This document shows, in pieces, positions 8,331 to 16,877 of a DNA stretch of 64,000 nucleotides (positions are counted from its first letter, which is position 1; every line of letters begins with the position of its first letter). Under the pieces are notes generated by a model. That model worked only from the letters and a program-made list of their open reading frames with translations, did no database searches and was not told the DNA's origin. This stretch comes from Dechloromonas sp. (GTDB taxonomy: Bacteria; Pseudomonadota; Gammaproteobacteria; Burkholderiales; Rhodocyclaceae). A program made the translations under genes and the position numbers. Location: contig JAEUOD010000119.1 of NCBI GenBank assembly GCA_016791065.1, positions 22,043-86,042 of the forward strand, written 5' to 3'.

Positions 8331-9167
8331 TCAGTGCTTTCCGGGATGTTGCGGGGCGCTTTGCTGCGTCGGCACGTAGCGTTCGCCGGCACGGTCGGCA
8401 TGGGCGCGGCCGAGATCGACGTAGGCGGCGAGGGTGACCAGGCCGAGCGTGATGTAGAAGGCGCTGATCGCATGCTTGGCCCAGCGCAGGCGGCGGCGAT
8501 AACGGTTGGGCTGCTTTGCCGCGAACCAGCCCCACTTGATGGCCAGGCGGTAGAGGCCGATGCTGGCGTGCAGTTCAGCGGCGAGCAGGAGCAGCAGGTA
8601 GAGCGGCCACATGTTGCCGGTCCACACGCGGTCGGCGGATTCGTAGGGGCCGATCAGCGCCGGCTGCATCAGCATGTCGTAGAGGTGGATGGTCGCCATG
8701 AAGAAGAGCGCGAAGCCGGTCCAGATCTGCAGCCACCAGAGCGAGGTGTCGCTGTGGCGCAGGCTGTTCTTGTGCTGCATGAAGGCGCGGTACTGACGGT
8801 AGCCGGCCGGGAACTTCCGCATGGCCAGCCAGGCGTGGGTGATGAAGATGACCAGGATGACGATGACGACGCCGGAAACCAGCAGCGGCTGGGGCTTGCC
8901 GAGGAAATATGCACCTTCGAAGAAACGGGCGACGGTGTAGAAGGCGTCGTGGCTGATCAGGATGGTCGACACGAAGAACATGTGAGCCATCAGGAAAACA
9001 GCGAGGAAAAGCCCGGAGGCGCTTTGCAGCATATCCAACCGTGCCGGCCAGCGGCTCTTGCGGCGGGGTTGGCGGGCGGGTGTTGTGGTGGGCGCGTGGA
9101 TGACGAGTTGCCCGGAGGCATCTGCGTCGAGCAGTTCGTGACTGCCATTGTTGTCGATCAGGGCCAT
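8331..9167 (-). CDS. frdC: Fumarate reductase cytochrome b subunit (Wolinella type)
   Basis: Membrane anchor, 278 residues, first gene of frdCAB. After an unusually long polar N-terminus (about 60 residues, rich in Pro, Thr and Arg) there are five hydrophobic segments with histidines positioned as di-heme ligands (for example [27 protein letters not shown] and MATIHLYDM). This single-polypeptide, five-helix architecture distinguishes the type B enzyme from sdhC/sdhD pairs. It passes electrons between (mena)quinol and FrdB. The ATG at 9167 is selected because the frame upstream shows no conserved character. The 222-base gap upstream presumably holds the operon promoter; no convincing FNR box was found. 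Confidence 0.88.
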   Translation of the reverse strand: MALIDNNGSHELLDADASGQLVIHAPTTTPARQPRRKSRWPARLDMLQSASGLFLAVFLMAHMFFVSTILISHDAFYTVARFFEGAYFLGKPQPLLVSGVVIVILVIFITHAWLAMRKFPAGYRQYRAFMQHKNSLRHSDTSLWWLQIWTGFALFFMATIHLYDMLMQPALIGPYESADRVWTGNMWPLYLLLLLAAELHASIGLYRLAIKWGWFAAKQPNRYRRRLRWAKHAISAFYITLGLVTLAAYVDLGRAHADRAGERYVPTQQSAPQHPGKH

Positions 9168-9389
9168 GATCTTGCATCCTTCCTTCAAGCTCAGCGCTTG
9201 GCGTGAGCGGAACTGGATGCCCGGTGACGAAGCAACGGTGGGAACCGTGCCCGAACGCAAGCGTCCAGCAAGTTCGTCTGCTCCACTTTCTTATTGTGAA
9301 AACCAATTTAGCACAGCCGCAGCGCACGGAATGTGAATTTTGTTGCGCTGCAGCAGCTATTTGTTCTTCCCGCAACAGCGGGCTTGCCT

Positions 9390-10604
9390 TCAGCCTCCGA
9401 TCAGCCAGCCACCGAGGGCGGCCAGGACGACCACGACGACCGGCGACAGCCGGCCGAAGACGAGCAGGCCGAAGGCGGCAAGGGCCAGCGCGAAATCGGC
9501 CTTGCCGTGGATGGCGCTGATCCAGACCGGGTCGTAAAGGGCGGCGCCGAGTACACCGACGACGGCGGCGTTGATGCCGCCCATGGCGCGTTGCACGCCG
9601 TTCCGTTGGCGCAGTGCTTCCCAGTGGGGCAAGGCGCCGGCGACGAGCAGGAAGGAGGGGATGAAGATGGCCAGCAACAGGACGATGCCGCCAGTCCAAC
9701 CGCCCAGGGGCGCCGGCATCACGGCCCCGAGAAAGGCGGCAAAGGTGAAGAGCGGCCCGGGAACGGCCTGCGCCGCACCATAGCCGGCCAGGAAGACATC
9801 GTTGCCAATCCAGCCGGTCGGTACGACGCTGGCCTGGAGCAGCGGCAGGACGACATGCCCGCCGCCGAATACCAGCGAACCGGCCTGGTAGAAGGCGGAA
9901 ACGGCCGAAACGGTTAGCGAGCCCTGCCAGCTTGCCAGCATGGGCAAGCCAAGCAGCAACAGGGCGAAGACAGCCAGGAGGGCAGTGCCGGCGGCCTTGC
10001 TTACGCCAAAACTTTGATGAACTGCCGATGGCAGTTGCGGCAGCGCCAGTGCCCGCCAACCGATCAAGCCGCCGAGAACGATGGCGATGATCTGGCTGAA
10101 GGCGCTCGGCAGCAACATGACCAACAGGGCGGCGCCGACGGCGATGCCGCCGCGCAAGCGGTCCGGACAGAGCGATTTCGCCATGCCCCAGACCGCCTGG
10201 GCGACGACGGCTACCGCCATGACCTTGAGCCCATGGACGATGCCGGATTCGGCCAGGCCGGACCACTTGGCGACGCCGAAGGCGAACAGGATCAATGCCA
10301 GCGCCGAGGGCAGCGTGAAGCCCAGCCAGGCGGCGAGCGCGCCGAGCCATCCTGCCCGCCCCAGGCCGATCGCCATGCCGACCTGGCTGCTCGCCGGGCC
10401 AGGCAGGAACTGGCAGAGGGCGACGAGATCCGAGTAGCCCTTGTCGTCGAGCCAGCGGCGGCGTTCAACGAATTCGCTGCGGAAATAGCCGAGATGGGCC
10501 ACCGGGCCGCCGAAGGAAGTCAGGCCGAGCTTGAGAAAGGCGCTTAGAACTTCGATGGGCGAGCCTCTGACGGCTTGAACGGGAGGGGATATTTCGTTTT
10601 GCAT
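9390..10604 (-). CDS. chrA: Chromate transporter-type (CHR family) membrane protein
   Basis: A 404-residue bidomain CHR protein. The first half has 'LKLGLTSFGGPVAHLGYFRSEFVERRRWLD' in parts and 'ALCQFLPGPASSQVGMAIG'; the second half repeats the pattern ('AFYQAGSLVFGGGHVVLPLLQ' and 'GYGAAQAVPGPLFTFAAFLG'). These FGGP/PGP duplications define the family. About ten membrane segments are apparent. Characterised members export chromate in antiport with sulfate uptake, but many chromosomal copies have not been tested. The start lies 16 bases after the Lrp-type regulator on the same strand, so the two are probably co-transcribed. No good Shine-Dalgarno precedes the ATG. Confidence 0.88.
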   Translation of the reverse strand: MQNEISPPVQAVRGSPIEVLSAFLKLGLTSFGGPVAHLGYFRSEFVERRRWLDDKGYSDLVALCQFLPGPASSQVGMAIGLGRAGWLGALAAWLGFTLPSALALILFAFGVAKWSGLAESGIVHGLKVMAVAVVAQAVWGMAKSLCPDRLRGGIAVGAALLVMLLPSAFSQIIAIVLGGLIGWRALALPQLPSAVHQSFGVSKAAGTALLAVFALLLLGLPMLASWQGSLTVSAVSAFYQAGSLVFGGGHVVLPLLQASVVPTGWIGNDVFLAGYGAAQAVPGPLFTFAAFLGAVMPAPLGGWTGGIVLLLAIFIPSFLLVAGALPHWEALRQRNGVQRAMGGINAAVVGVLGAALYDPVWISAIHGKADFALALAAFGLLVFGRLSPVVVVVLAALGGWLIGG

Positions 10605-10620
10605 GGGGGAGGGGAACTGT

Positions 10621-11052
10621 TCAGCCGCGATAGGTGGTCAGGTGGATGCTGGTTTCGCTGGTCTGGATGCTGCGGATCAGCCGGATGCGCTCCAGTATGT
10701 CCGACAATTCGGTCAGACTGCCAGCGCGCAGTTCGGCCAGCAGATCCCAGCGGCCGTTGGTGCCGTGCAGAGAGGCAACGCCCGGCTCGCCGAGCAGGCT
10801 GGCGATCACCGAACGGGTCTCGTTGCCGGCGACGGCGATGCTCATCCAGGCCCGGATGTCGTTCTGGCGGACATCCGGCCGCAATCGCACGGTGTAGCCG
10901 ACGATGATGCCCTCGTTTTCGAGCTTGGCGATGCGGTTGGTCACCGTGCCCCGCGACACCTTGAGGCGGTGGGCCAGCGTGGCGACGCTGAGGCGGGCGT
11001 TGCCGCGCAGCAAGGCGATCAGTTGCTGGTCGAGGTTGTCCATGGCTGTCAT
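10621..11052 (-). CDS. Lrp/AsnC-family transcriptional regulator
   Basis: A 143-residue protein with an N-terminal winged HTH (LDQQLIALLRGNARLSVATLAHRLKVSRGTVTNRI) shown here in shortened form: 'RLKVSRGTVTNRIAKLE'. It is followed by the RAM ligand-binding domain ('VRLRPDVRQNDIRAWMSI', 'GEPGVASLHGTNGRWDLLAEL', 'IQTSETSIHLTTY'). It is divergent from the ornithine cyclodeaminase/arginase genes, which suggests it controls arginine or ornithine catabolism, and it lies upstream of chrA on its own strand. Two in-frame ATGs (11052 and 11043) are possible starts; the longer is given. Confidence 0.88.
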   Translation of the reverse strand: MTAMDNLDQQLIALLRGNARLSVATLAHRLKVSRGTVTNRIAKLENEGIIVGYTVRLRPDVRQNDIRAWMSIAVAGNETRSVIASLLGEPGVASLHGTNGRWDLLAELRAGSLTELSDILERIRLIRSIQTSETSIHLTTYRG

Positions 11053-11085
11053 TTCGTCAGTTTTCCTTGCCGAATTGATCAATAG

Positions 11086-11107
11086 ACTAACGAATCGGTG
11101 CATTAGT
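11086..11107. promoter_or_regulatory. Candidate operator palindrome between lrp-type gene and ornithine cyclodeaminase
   Basis: An inverted repeat ACTAA-N12-TTAGT sits in the divergent intergenic region, 34 bases from the regulator start and 75 bases from the cyclodeaminase start. Lrp/AsnC proteins often bind imperfect AT-flanked dyads and regulate themselves and the divergent gene. The assignment rests on position and symmetry only. Confidence 0.3.
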
Positions 11108-11181
11108 TGCTGTTTTGTTTGGCGGGGAAATTGTCGATGATGAAGCCATCGGTATGGTCGACAGGTCGAAGGAGGATCTCC

Positions 11182-12240
11182 ATGAGCCCGAAACTGCAGC
11201 ACGCCACTCGCTTTCTCGATGCCGGCACGGTCGCTGCCCTGTTCGCCCGCAAGGGCGTGGCGAACTGCATCGCCGGGTTGGCCGACTATATCCGAGACGA
11301 TTTCCAGCGCTGGGATGCCTTCGACAAGACGGCGCGCGTCGCGGCCCATTCGCCGCACGGCGTCATCGAACTGATGCCGGTCGCCGACCGCGCGCTCTAC
11401 GCCTTCAAGTACGTCAATGGCCATCCGGGCAACCATCGCCACGGGCTGTCCACGGTCATGGCCTTCGGCGTGCTGGCCGAAGTCGAGACGGGATGGCCCC
11501 TGTTGCTCAGCGAGCTGACCCTGACCACCGCCCTGCGCACCGCGGCCATGTCGGCGCTTGCCGCCGGCCTGCTGGCCCGTCCGGGCTGCCGGCGCATGGC
11601 CGTGATCGGCAACGGGGCGCAGAGCGAATTCCAGGCGCTGGCCTTCCATCGCTTGCTCGGCGTCACCCAGTTCCATCTTTACGACACCGATCCTGCGGCG
11701 ACTGCCAAGCTTCTCGCCAATCTGGCCCGACTCGGCCTGTCGGCGCGGGCCTTCGGCAGTACGCGGGAGGCGGTGCGCGGTTGCGACATCGTGAGCACGA
11801 TCACGGCCGACAAGACCCGGGCCACCATCCTGACGCCCGACATGATCGAACCCGGCATGCACATCAATGCCGTCGGGGGCGATTGCCCTGGCAAGACCGA
11901 ACTGCATCCCGAGGTGCTACGCAGGGCGGACGTCTTCGTCGAGTACGAGCCGCAGACCCGATGCGAGGGCGAGATCCAGCAGATGCCGGCCGATTTCCCG
12001 GTCACCGAGTTGTGGCGTATTCTCGCGGACGAAACGCTCGGGCGGCAGGGGGCGGCGGATGTCACGATCTTCGATTCGGTGGGCTTTGCGCTGGAGGACT
12101 TTTCGGCGCTGCGCTACCTGCGGGACGTCGCGGCGGAGCTGGAGGTGGATGCCGGCATCTCGCTGATACCCGATCTGCCTGACCCGAAAAACCTGTTTGG
12201 CTACATTCCGGCGGTGGCCGGCCTGGCCCGCGCCGCCTGA
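11182..12240 (+). CDS. Ornithine cyclodeaminase
   Basis: Converts L-ornithine to L-proline and ammonia using NAD. The 352-residue protein has the mu-crystallin/OCD layout: substrate-domain segments 'YAFKYVNGHPGNHRHGLSTVMA' (in parts), the Rossmann motif 'MAVIGNGAQSEFQALAF', then 'DIVSTITADKT', 'HINAVGGDCPGKTEL' and 'VEYEPQTRCEGEIQQ'. An ideal Shine-Dalgarno (GAAGGAGGATCTCC) precedes the ATG at 11182. It is followed 18 bases later by arginase; together they would convert arginine to ornithine to proline. The divergent Lrp-type gene is the likely regulator. Confidence 0.92.
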   Translation: MSPKLQHATRFLDAGTVAALFARKGVANCIAGLADYIRDDFQRWDAFDKTARVAAHSPHGVIELMPVADRALYAFKYVNGHPGNHRHGLSTVMAFGVLAEVETGWPLLLSELTLTTALRTAAMSALAAGLLARPGCRRMAVIGNGAQSEFQALAFHRLLGVTQFHLYDTDPAATAKLLANLARLGLSARAFGSTREAVRGCDIVSTITADKTRATILTPDMIEPGMHINAVGGDCPGKTELHPEVLRRADVFVEYEPQTRCEGEIQQMPADFPVTELWRILADETLGRQGAADVTIFDSVGFALEDFSALRYLRDVAAELEVDAGISLIPDLPDPKNLFGYIPAVAGLARAA

Positions 12241-12258
12241 TTCAAGAAAGGGTGCGAC

Positions 12259-13194
12259 ATGAAGCATCTCGACCTGCGACCGGTCAGCATCATCGGCGTG
12301 CCGAGCGATGTCGGGGCCAGCGTTATCGGCGCCCGCATGGGGCCGGAAGCGCTGCGCGTCGCCGGCATCGTCCAGGCGGTGGCGCGTTATGGCTGCAGCG
12401 TGCGCGATTGCGGCGATCTGCGCGGCCCGGTCAATCCTGATGCGCCGGCGGTGGGCGGCTATCGTCACCTGCCCGAGGTGGTCGCCTGGAACCAGGCGGT
12501 GTTCGAGGCGATCTACGATGAACTGCGGGCCGGCCGGTTGCCGCTGATGATGGGTGGCGACCATAGCCTAGCGATCGGCTCGGTCAGCGCGGTGGCCCGC
12601 TATTGTCGGGAACGCGGCCGCAAGCTGCGCATCCTGTGGTTCGACGCCCACGCCGATTTCAATACCTCGGCGATCACGCCGAGCGGCAACCTGCACGGCA
12701 TGCCGGCCGCCTGCCTGTGCGGTTTCGGCCCGCCGGCACTGGTCGAACTGGGCGGCGCCGTGCCCGCCATCAAGGCCGGAGAGCTCCGTCAGATCGGCAT
12801 CCGCAGCGTTGACGAAGGCGAGAAACGCTTTCTCGTCGAGCAGGGCATCGAGGTGTTCGACATGCGCTACATCGACGAGATCGGCATGCGGCATACCCTC
12901 GAACTGGCGCTGGCCGGCGTCGATGCCGAAACCCACCTGCACGTCAGCCTCGACGTCGACTTCCTCGACCCGGAAATCGCGCCCGGCGTGGCGACAACGG
13001 TGCGCGGCGGGCCGACCTATCGCGAGGCGCAACTTTGCATGGAGATGATCGCCGATACCGGACGCCTGGCCTCGCTCGACATCGTCGAACTCAATCCTGC
13101 GCTCGATCATCGCAACATGACGGCGCAACTGGCGGTCGATCTGGTCGAGAGCCTGTTCGGCAAGAGCACGCTGCTGCGCCTGCGGAGTTCCTGA
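12259..13194 (+). CDS. rocF: Arginase
   Basis: Hydrolyses L-arginine to L-ornithine and urea with a binuclear manganese centre. All metal-ligand motifs are visible in the 311-residue protein: 'GGDHSLAIGS', 'WFDAHADFNTSAITPSGNLHGMP' in parts, and 'SLDVDFLDPEIAPG'. The C-terminal region has the usual 'DIVELNPALDHRNMTAQLAVDL'-type segment. An AAAGGG Shine-Dalgarno lies before the ATG. It forms an operon with ornithine cyclodeaminase, giving a two-step arginine-to-proline route that releases urea and ammonia. No urease genes are seen in the window. Confidence 0.93.
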   Translation: MKHLDLRPVSIIGVPSDVGASVIGARMGPEALRVAGIVQAVARYGCSVRDCGDLRGPVNPDAPAVGGYRHLPEVVAWNQAVFEAIYDELRAGRLPLMMGGDHSLAIGSVSAVARYCRERGRKLRILWFDAHADFNTSAITPSGNLHGMPAACLCGFGPPALVELGGAVPAIKAGELRQIGIRSVDEGEKRFLVEQGIEVFDMRYIDEIGMRHTLELALAGVDAETHLHVSLDVDFLDPEIAPGVATTVRGGPTYREAQLCMEMIADTGRLASLDIVELNPALDHRNMTAQLAVDLVESLFGKSTLLRLRSS

Positions 13195-13247
13195 ACGCCA
13201 CACCGGGCCTCTGGTAAAATCCCGCCTCGTTTTTCAGGCGCCCCCAC

Positions 13248-15185
13248 TTGTCTTCCCTCCCGGAAATTTTCTCTCCCGACGGCCCGCTGGCCCAGGCGAT
13301 CAGCGGCTATCGTGTGCGCGAGCAGCAGGTCGAGATGGCCGAGCGCATCGCAGCCGCCATCAATAGCTGTTCGGTCTTCATTGCCGAAGCCGGGACGGGC
13401 ACGGGCAAGACCTTCGCCTACTTGGTGCCGGCGTTGCGTTCGGGCGGCAAGGTGATCGTCTCGACGGGGACCAAGACGCTGCAGGACCAGCTCTTCAACA
13501 AGGACCTGCCGATGGTCCGCGATGCGCTGAAGGCGCCGGTCAAGATCGCGCTCCTCAAGGGGCGCGCCAATTATGTCTGTCCCTACCACCTCGAACGCTC
13601 GCTGGCCGACGGCCGTTTCCTGACTCGCGAGGATGCCGCCGACGCTCGCCGCATCTCGGTTTTCGCGAAAGTGACGAAGACCGGCGACAAGTCGGAATGC
13701 CTGGAAGTGAACGAGAATTCGCCGGTCTGGAACCACGCCACCTCGACGCGCGAAAACTGCCTCGGCCAGGATTGCCCGGACTACAAGGACTGCTTCGTCA
13801 TGCAGGCACGGCGCGAGGCGATGGCAGCCGACCTCGTGGTGGTCAATCACCACCTCTTCTTCGCCGACGTCATGCTGCGCGATGAAGGTATGGCCGAATT
13901 GCTCCCGGCCTGCAACACGGTGATCTTCGACGAGGCGCATCAGTTGCCGGAAGTGGCGACCCTGTTCTTCGGCGAATCGGTGTCCACCTCGCAGGTGCTC
14001 GATCTGGCGCGCGATGCCCGCTCCGAGGGCATGACCCACGCCCGCGACTGCATCGACCTGCAATCGGCGGCGCGCAACCTGGAGAAGGTCGCCAAGGATC
14101 TGCGCCTGGCCGTCGGCCTCGATGCCGGGCGTTTCTCCTACGGCCAGTTATTGGAAAAACCGGAATTTGCCCCGGCCCTGAAGCTGCTGGAAGACGAGGT
14201 GATCGCTTTCGCAGCCATCCTCGAAACCCAGGCTGAGCGGGCGGAAGGCCTGGAGAAATGCTGGCAGCGCGCCGGCGATCTGGCGCGTGCCCTGGGACAG
14301 TGGCAGAAAATGACCGACGACGGCTACGTGCGCTGGGCCGAGGCCTTTACCCAGTCACTGCAACTCAATTCGACGCCGCTCGACGTCGCCGACATTTTTC
14401 GCAAGCAGATGGGCGGCCATCCGCGTGCCTGGATCTTCACCTCGGCGACCCTCGCCGTGCAGGGCAAGTTTCATCATTACTGTGCCGAACTCGGCCTCGG
14501 CGAGCCGGAATCGGCTTGCTGGCACAGCCCTTTCGAGTACGACAAGCAGGCCATCCTCTACGCCCCGCTCGGCATGCCGGAACCCAATTCCTACGGCTAT
14601 ACCGACGCCGTCGTCGATGCCGCCTTTCCTGCCGTTATCGCGGCCGGTGGCGGCGCCTTCTTCCTGTGTACCAGCCTGCGCGCCATGCGTCGCACGCACG
14701 AATTGCTCAAGGCGCGCCTCGAGGACGAAGGCCACGACCTGCCGCTGCTGCTCCAAGGCGAGGGCAGCAAGAACGACCTGCTGCAGCGCTTCCGCCACCT
14801 GGGCAACGCCATCCTGGTTGGCAGCCAGAGCTTCTGGGAAGGCGTCGATGTGCGCGGCGAGGCGCTGTCGCTGGTTGTCATCGACAAGATTCCCTTCGCC
14901 CCGCCCGATGATCCCGTATTGTCGGCGCGCATCGAGCAGATGAAGCAGCAGGGGCGCAACGCCTTCATGGAGTACCAGTTGCCGCGCGCCGTGATCAACG
15001 TCAAGCAGGGGGCGGGCCGTTTGATTCGCGATGAGAGCGATACCGGCGTGCTGATGATTTGCGATCCACGACTTTTATCAAAGCCGTATGGTCGGCGTGT
15101 ATGGCAAAGTCTGCCCCCGATGAAACGAACCAAGGAGTTGTCGGTGGTGCTTGATTTCTTTGCCAGCAGGAGCAGCGGTGTTTGA
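13248..15185 (+). CDS. DinG/YoaA-type iron-sulfur ATP-dependent DNA helicase
   Basis: A superfamily 2 XPD-like helicase of 645 residues. Walker A is at about residues 48-55 (AGTGTGKT) and the DEAH box at 228-231 (FDEAHQLPEVA). Four cysteines between them (NYVCPYHL, then NCLGQDCPDYKDCF) form the expected [4Fe-4S] site. Motif VI is seen as 'GAGRLIRDESDTGVL'. This size and layout match YoaA better than the larger DinG. Family members unwind forked DNA and R-loops in replication repair. The start is a TTG at 13248, immediately preceding the family N-terminus. The 3' end overlaps the next gene by 8 bases. Confidence 0.9.
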   Translation: MSSLPEIFSPDGPLAQAISGYRVREQQVEMAERIAAAINSCSVFIAEAGTGTGKTFAYLVPALRSGGKVIVSTGTKTLQDQLFNKDLPMVRDALKAPVKIALLKGRANYVCPYHLERSLADGRFLTREDAADARRISVFAKVTKTGDKSECLEVNENSPVWNHATSTRENCLGQDCPDYKDCFVMQARREAMAADLVVVNHHLFFADVMLRDEGMAELLPACNTVIFDEAHQLPEVATLFFGESVSTSQVLDLARDARSEGMTHARDCIDLQSAARNLEKVAKDLRLAVGLDAGRFSYGQLLEKPEFAPALKLLEDEVIAFAAILETQAERAEGLEKCWQRAGDLARALGQWQKMTDDGYVRWAEAFTQSLQLNSTPLDVADIFRKQMGGHPRAWIFTSATLAVQGKFHHYCAELGLGEPESACWHSPFEYDKQAILYAPLGMPEPNSYGYTDAVVDAAFPAVIAAGGGAFFLCTSLRAMRRTHELLKARLEDEGHDLPLLLQGEGSKNDLLQRFRHLGNAILVGSQSFWEGVDVRGEALSLVVIDKIPFAPPDDPVLSARIEQMKQQGRNAFMEYQLPRAVINVKQGAGRLIRDESDTGVLMICDPRLLSKPYGRRVWQSLPPMKRTKELSVVLDFFASRSSGV

Positions 15186-16353
15186 CCGGCAGGCGCTGGA
15201 TGCCGCATTGGCGGCGGGTGGCGAGCTCGATGCCGGAGCGCTGGCTGTCTCGCATCCCTCCCTGTTTTCCGCTGCCGAAATCCATATCGCGCCGGGTACG
15301 CTGAAGGCCGTCGCCGAACTGGTAGCTGCCATCGAGGCGCTTGCCGCGCTGCCGGCCTACCAGCAGCGCGTTCTGGCCTGGGCGCCAGGCAGTGCGCAGA
15401 AGCCTTTGGCGGCGCGCAGCGTTTTTTTTGGCTATGACTTTCATCTGTCGGCCGAAGGGCCGAAGCTGATCGAGATCAACACCAACGCCGGTGGCGGCAT
15501 GCTCAATACGCGGTTGCTCATGGCGCATCGACTGGATGAGGCGGCGCGGCGCATCGAGCAGGATTTCGTCGCCATGTTCCGCGAGGAATGGCATCTGATG
15601 CGCGGCGACCAGCCGCTGCGGCGGATCGCCATCGTCGATGAAAAGCCGGCCGAGCAATATCTGGCGCCCGAGTTCGAACTGTTCCGCCAGTTATTCGAAA
15701 GCAGTGGCATTGCCGCCGTGGTGGCCGATCCGAGCGAATTCAGCCGCTTGGGCGACTGCCTGATGCACCAGGGTGAAGTCGTCGATCTGATATACAACCG
15801 GCTGACCGACTTTTCCCTCGATGCGCCGGGCAACGCCGAATTGCGCGCCGCTTTCGATGCCGATGCCGTGCTTGTCACGCCACATCCCCGGGCGCATGCG
15901 CTGTTTGCCGACAAGCGCAACCTGATGCTGCTTTCCGACGAGGCTGTACTCGGCGAGATGGGCGTGCCGGAAAGTATCCGGAAAATCCTGCTTGCTGGCG
16001 TGCCGCGCACCGTAGCGGTCGAAGCCGGGCAGGGCGAGCGATTCTGGGCCGAGCGCAAGCGCTGGTTCTTCAAACCGGCGGCCGGTTTCGGCAGCCGTGC
16101 CGCCTATCGCGGCGACAAGCTGACCAAGCGGGTCTTCGAGGAAATCCTGCAGGGCGGCTATATCGCCCAGGAAATCGTGCCGCCCTCCGAGCATGCGGTC
16201 CTGGTCGATGACGAAACGCAGATGATGAAGGCCGACATTCGCGCCTTCGTCTATCAGGCTCGCGTGCAGATGTTCGTCGCTCGCCTCTACCAGGGGCAGA
16301 CGACCAATTTCCGGACGCCGGGCGGCGGCTTTGCCCCGGTCTTCCCGGCCTGA
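15178..16353 (+). CDS. ATP-grasp-like protein of unknown substrate
   Basis: A 391-residue soluble protein. Central and C-terminal segments resemble ATP-grasp carboxylate-amine ligases: 'LIEINTNAGGGMLNTRLL', then 'RWFFKPAAGFGSRAAYRG' (candidate ATP-binding glycine loop with Lys), and 'GGYIAQEIVPPSEHAVL'. The early position of 'IEINTNAGG', before the lysine loop, suggests a permuted order as in the glutathionylspermidine-synthase branch. The substrate is unknown. The GTG at 15178 is chosen because AGGAG lies at good spacing and it overlaps the helicase stop by 8 bases; a TTG at 15151 is an alternative. Its tight overlap with the helicase implies co-translation. Confidence 0.72.
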   Translation: MFDRQALDAALAAGGELDAGALAVSHPSLFSAAEIHIAPGTLKAVAELVAAIEALAALPAYQQRVLAWAPGSAQKPLAARSVFFGYDFHLSAEGPKLIEINTNAGGGMLNTRLLMAHRLDEAARRIEQDFVAMFREEWHLMRGDQPLRRIAIVDEKPAEQYLAPEFELFRQLFESSGIAAVVADPSEFSRLGDCLMHQGEVVDLIYNRLTDFSLDAPGNAELRAAFDADAVLVTPHPRAHALFADKRNLMLLSDEAVLGEMGVPESIRKILLAGVPRTVAVEAGQGERFWAERKRWFFKPAAGFGSRAAYRGDKLTKRVFEEILQGGYIAQEIVPPSEHAVLVDDETQMMKADIRAFVYQARVQMFVARLYQGQTTNFRTPGGGFAPVFPA

Positions 16354-16370
16354 CGGCGTAGAATGACGCG

Positions 16371-16877
16371 ATGAAAGTATTCGGTATCGCCGGTTATTCC
16401 GGCTCCGGCAAGACGACCTTGCTGGAAAAGCTCATTCCCCGTTTCACGGCGCATGGCCTCCGGGTCGCGGTGATCAAGCATGCGCATCACGGCTTCGACA
16501 TCGACCGTCCAGGCAAGGACTCCTACCGTCACCGCGAGGCCGGTGCCTGCGAGGTACTGCTCTCCTGCAACGACCGCTGGGCGCTGATGCACGAGCGGCG
16601 CGACGAGGGCGACGTGACGCTCGACGAACTGCTGGCCCGCCTGTCGCCCTGCGACCTCGTGCTGATCGAGGGCTTCAAGCAGGAACCCGTACCCAAGCTC
16701 GAAGTCTATCGTCCAGAGAACGGCAAGCCGCCGCTTTTCCCCGAACGTAGCGACATCGTCGCCGTGGCCACCGATGCCGACATCGCCACGGCCTTGCCCT
16801 GTCTTCCGCTCAACGATGTCGACGCGATTGCCGACTTCGTCATGAACACCCTTCAGTTGCAGGATCGCCCATGCTGA
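16371..16877 (+). CDS. mobB: Molybdopterin-guanine dinucleotide biosynthesis adapter MobB
   Basis: A 168-residue P-loop GTPase: 'GIAGYSGSGKTTLLEKL' near the N-terminus, 'VAVIKHAHHGFDIDRPGKDSYRHREAGA' in parts, and 'LVLIEGFKQEPVPKLEVYR'. It assists MobA in attaching GMP to molybdenum cofactor. No mobA is in the window. Its stop overlaps the moeA start by 7 bases, so it is part of mobB-moeA-moaD. Confidence 0.92.
   Translation: MKVFGIAGYSGSGKTTLLEKLIPRFTAHGLRVAVIKHAHHGFDIDRPGKDSYRHREAGACEVLLSCNDRWALMHERRDEGDVTLDELLARLSPCDLVLIEGFKQEPVPKLEVYRPENGKPPLFPERSDIVAVATDADIATALPCLPLNDVDAIADFVMNTLQLQDRPC

Noticed and set aside
9168-9389. FNR/ANR box for frdCAB
   Set aside because: Looked for TTGAT-N4-ATCAA in the upstream gap; only weak partial matches were found.
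8575-10350. 591-codon minus-strand frame spanning frdC and chrA
   Set aside because: Out-of-frame shadow of two confidently identified membrane-protein genes; Arg/Pro-rich with no domain.
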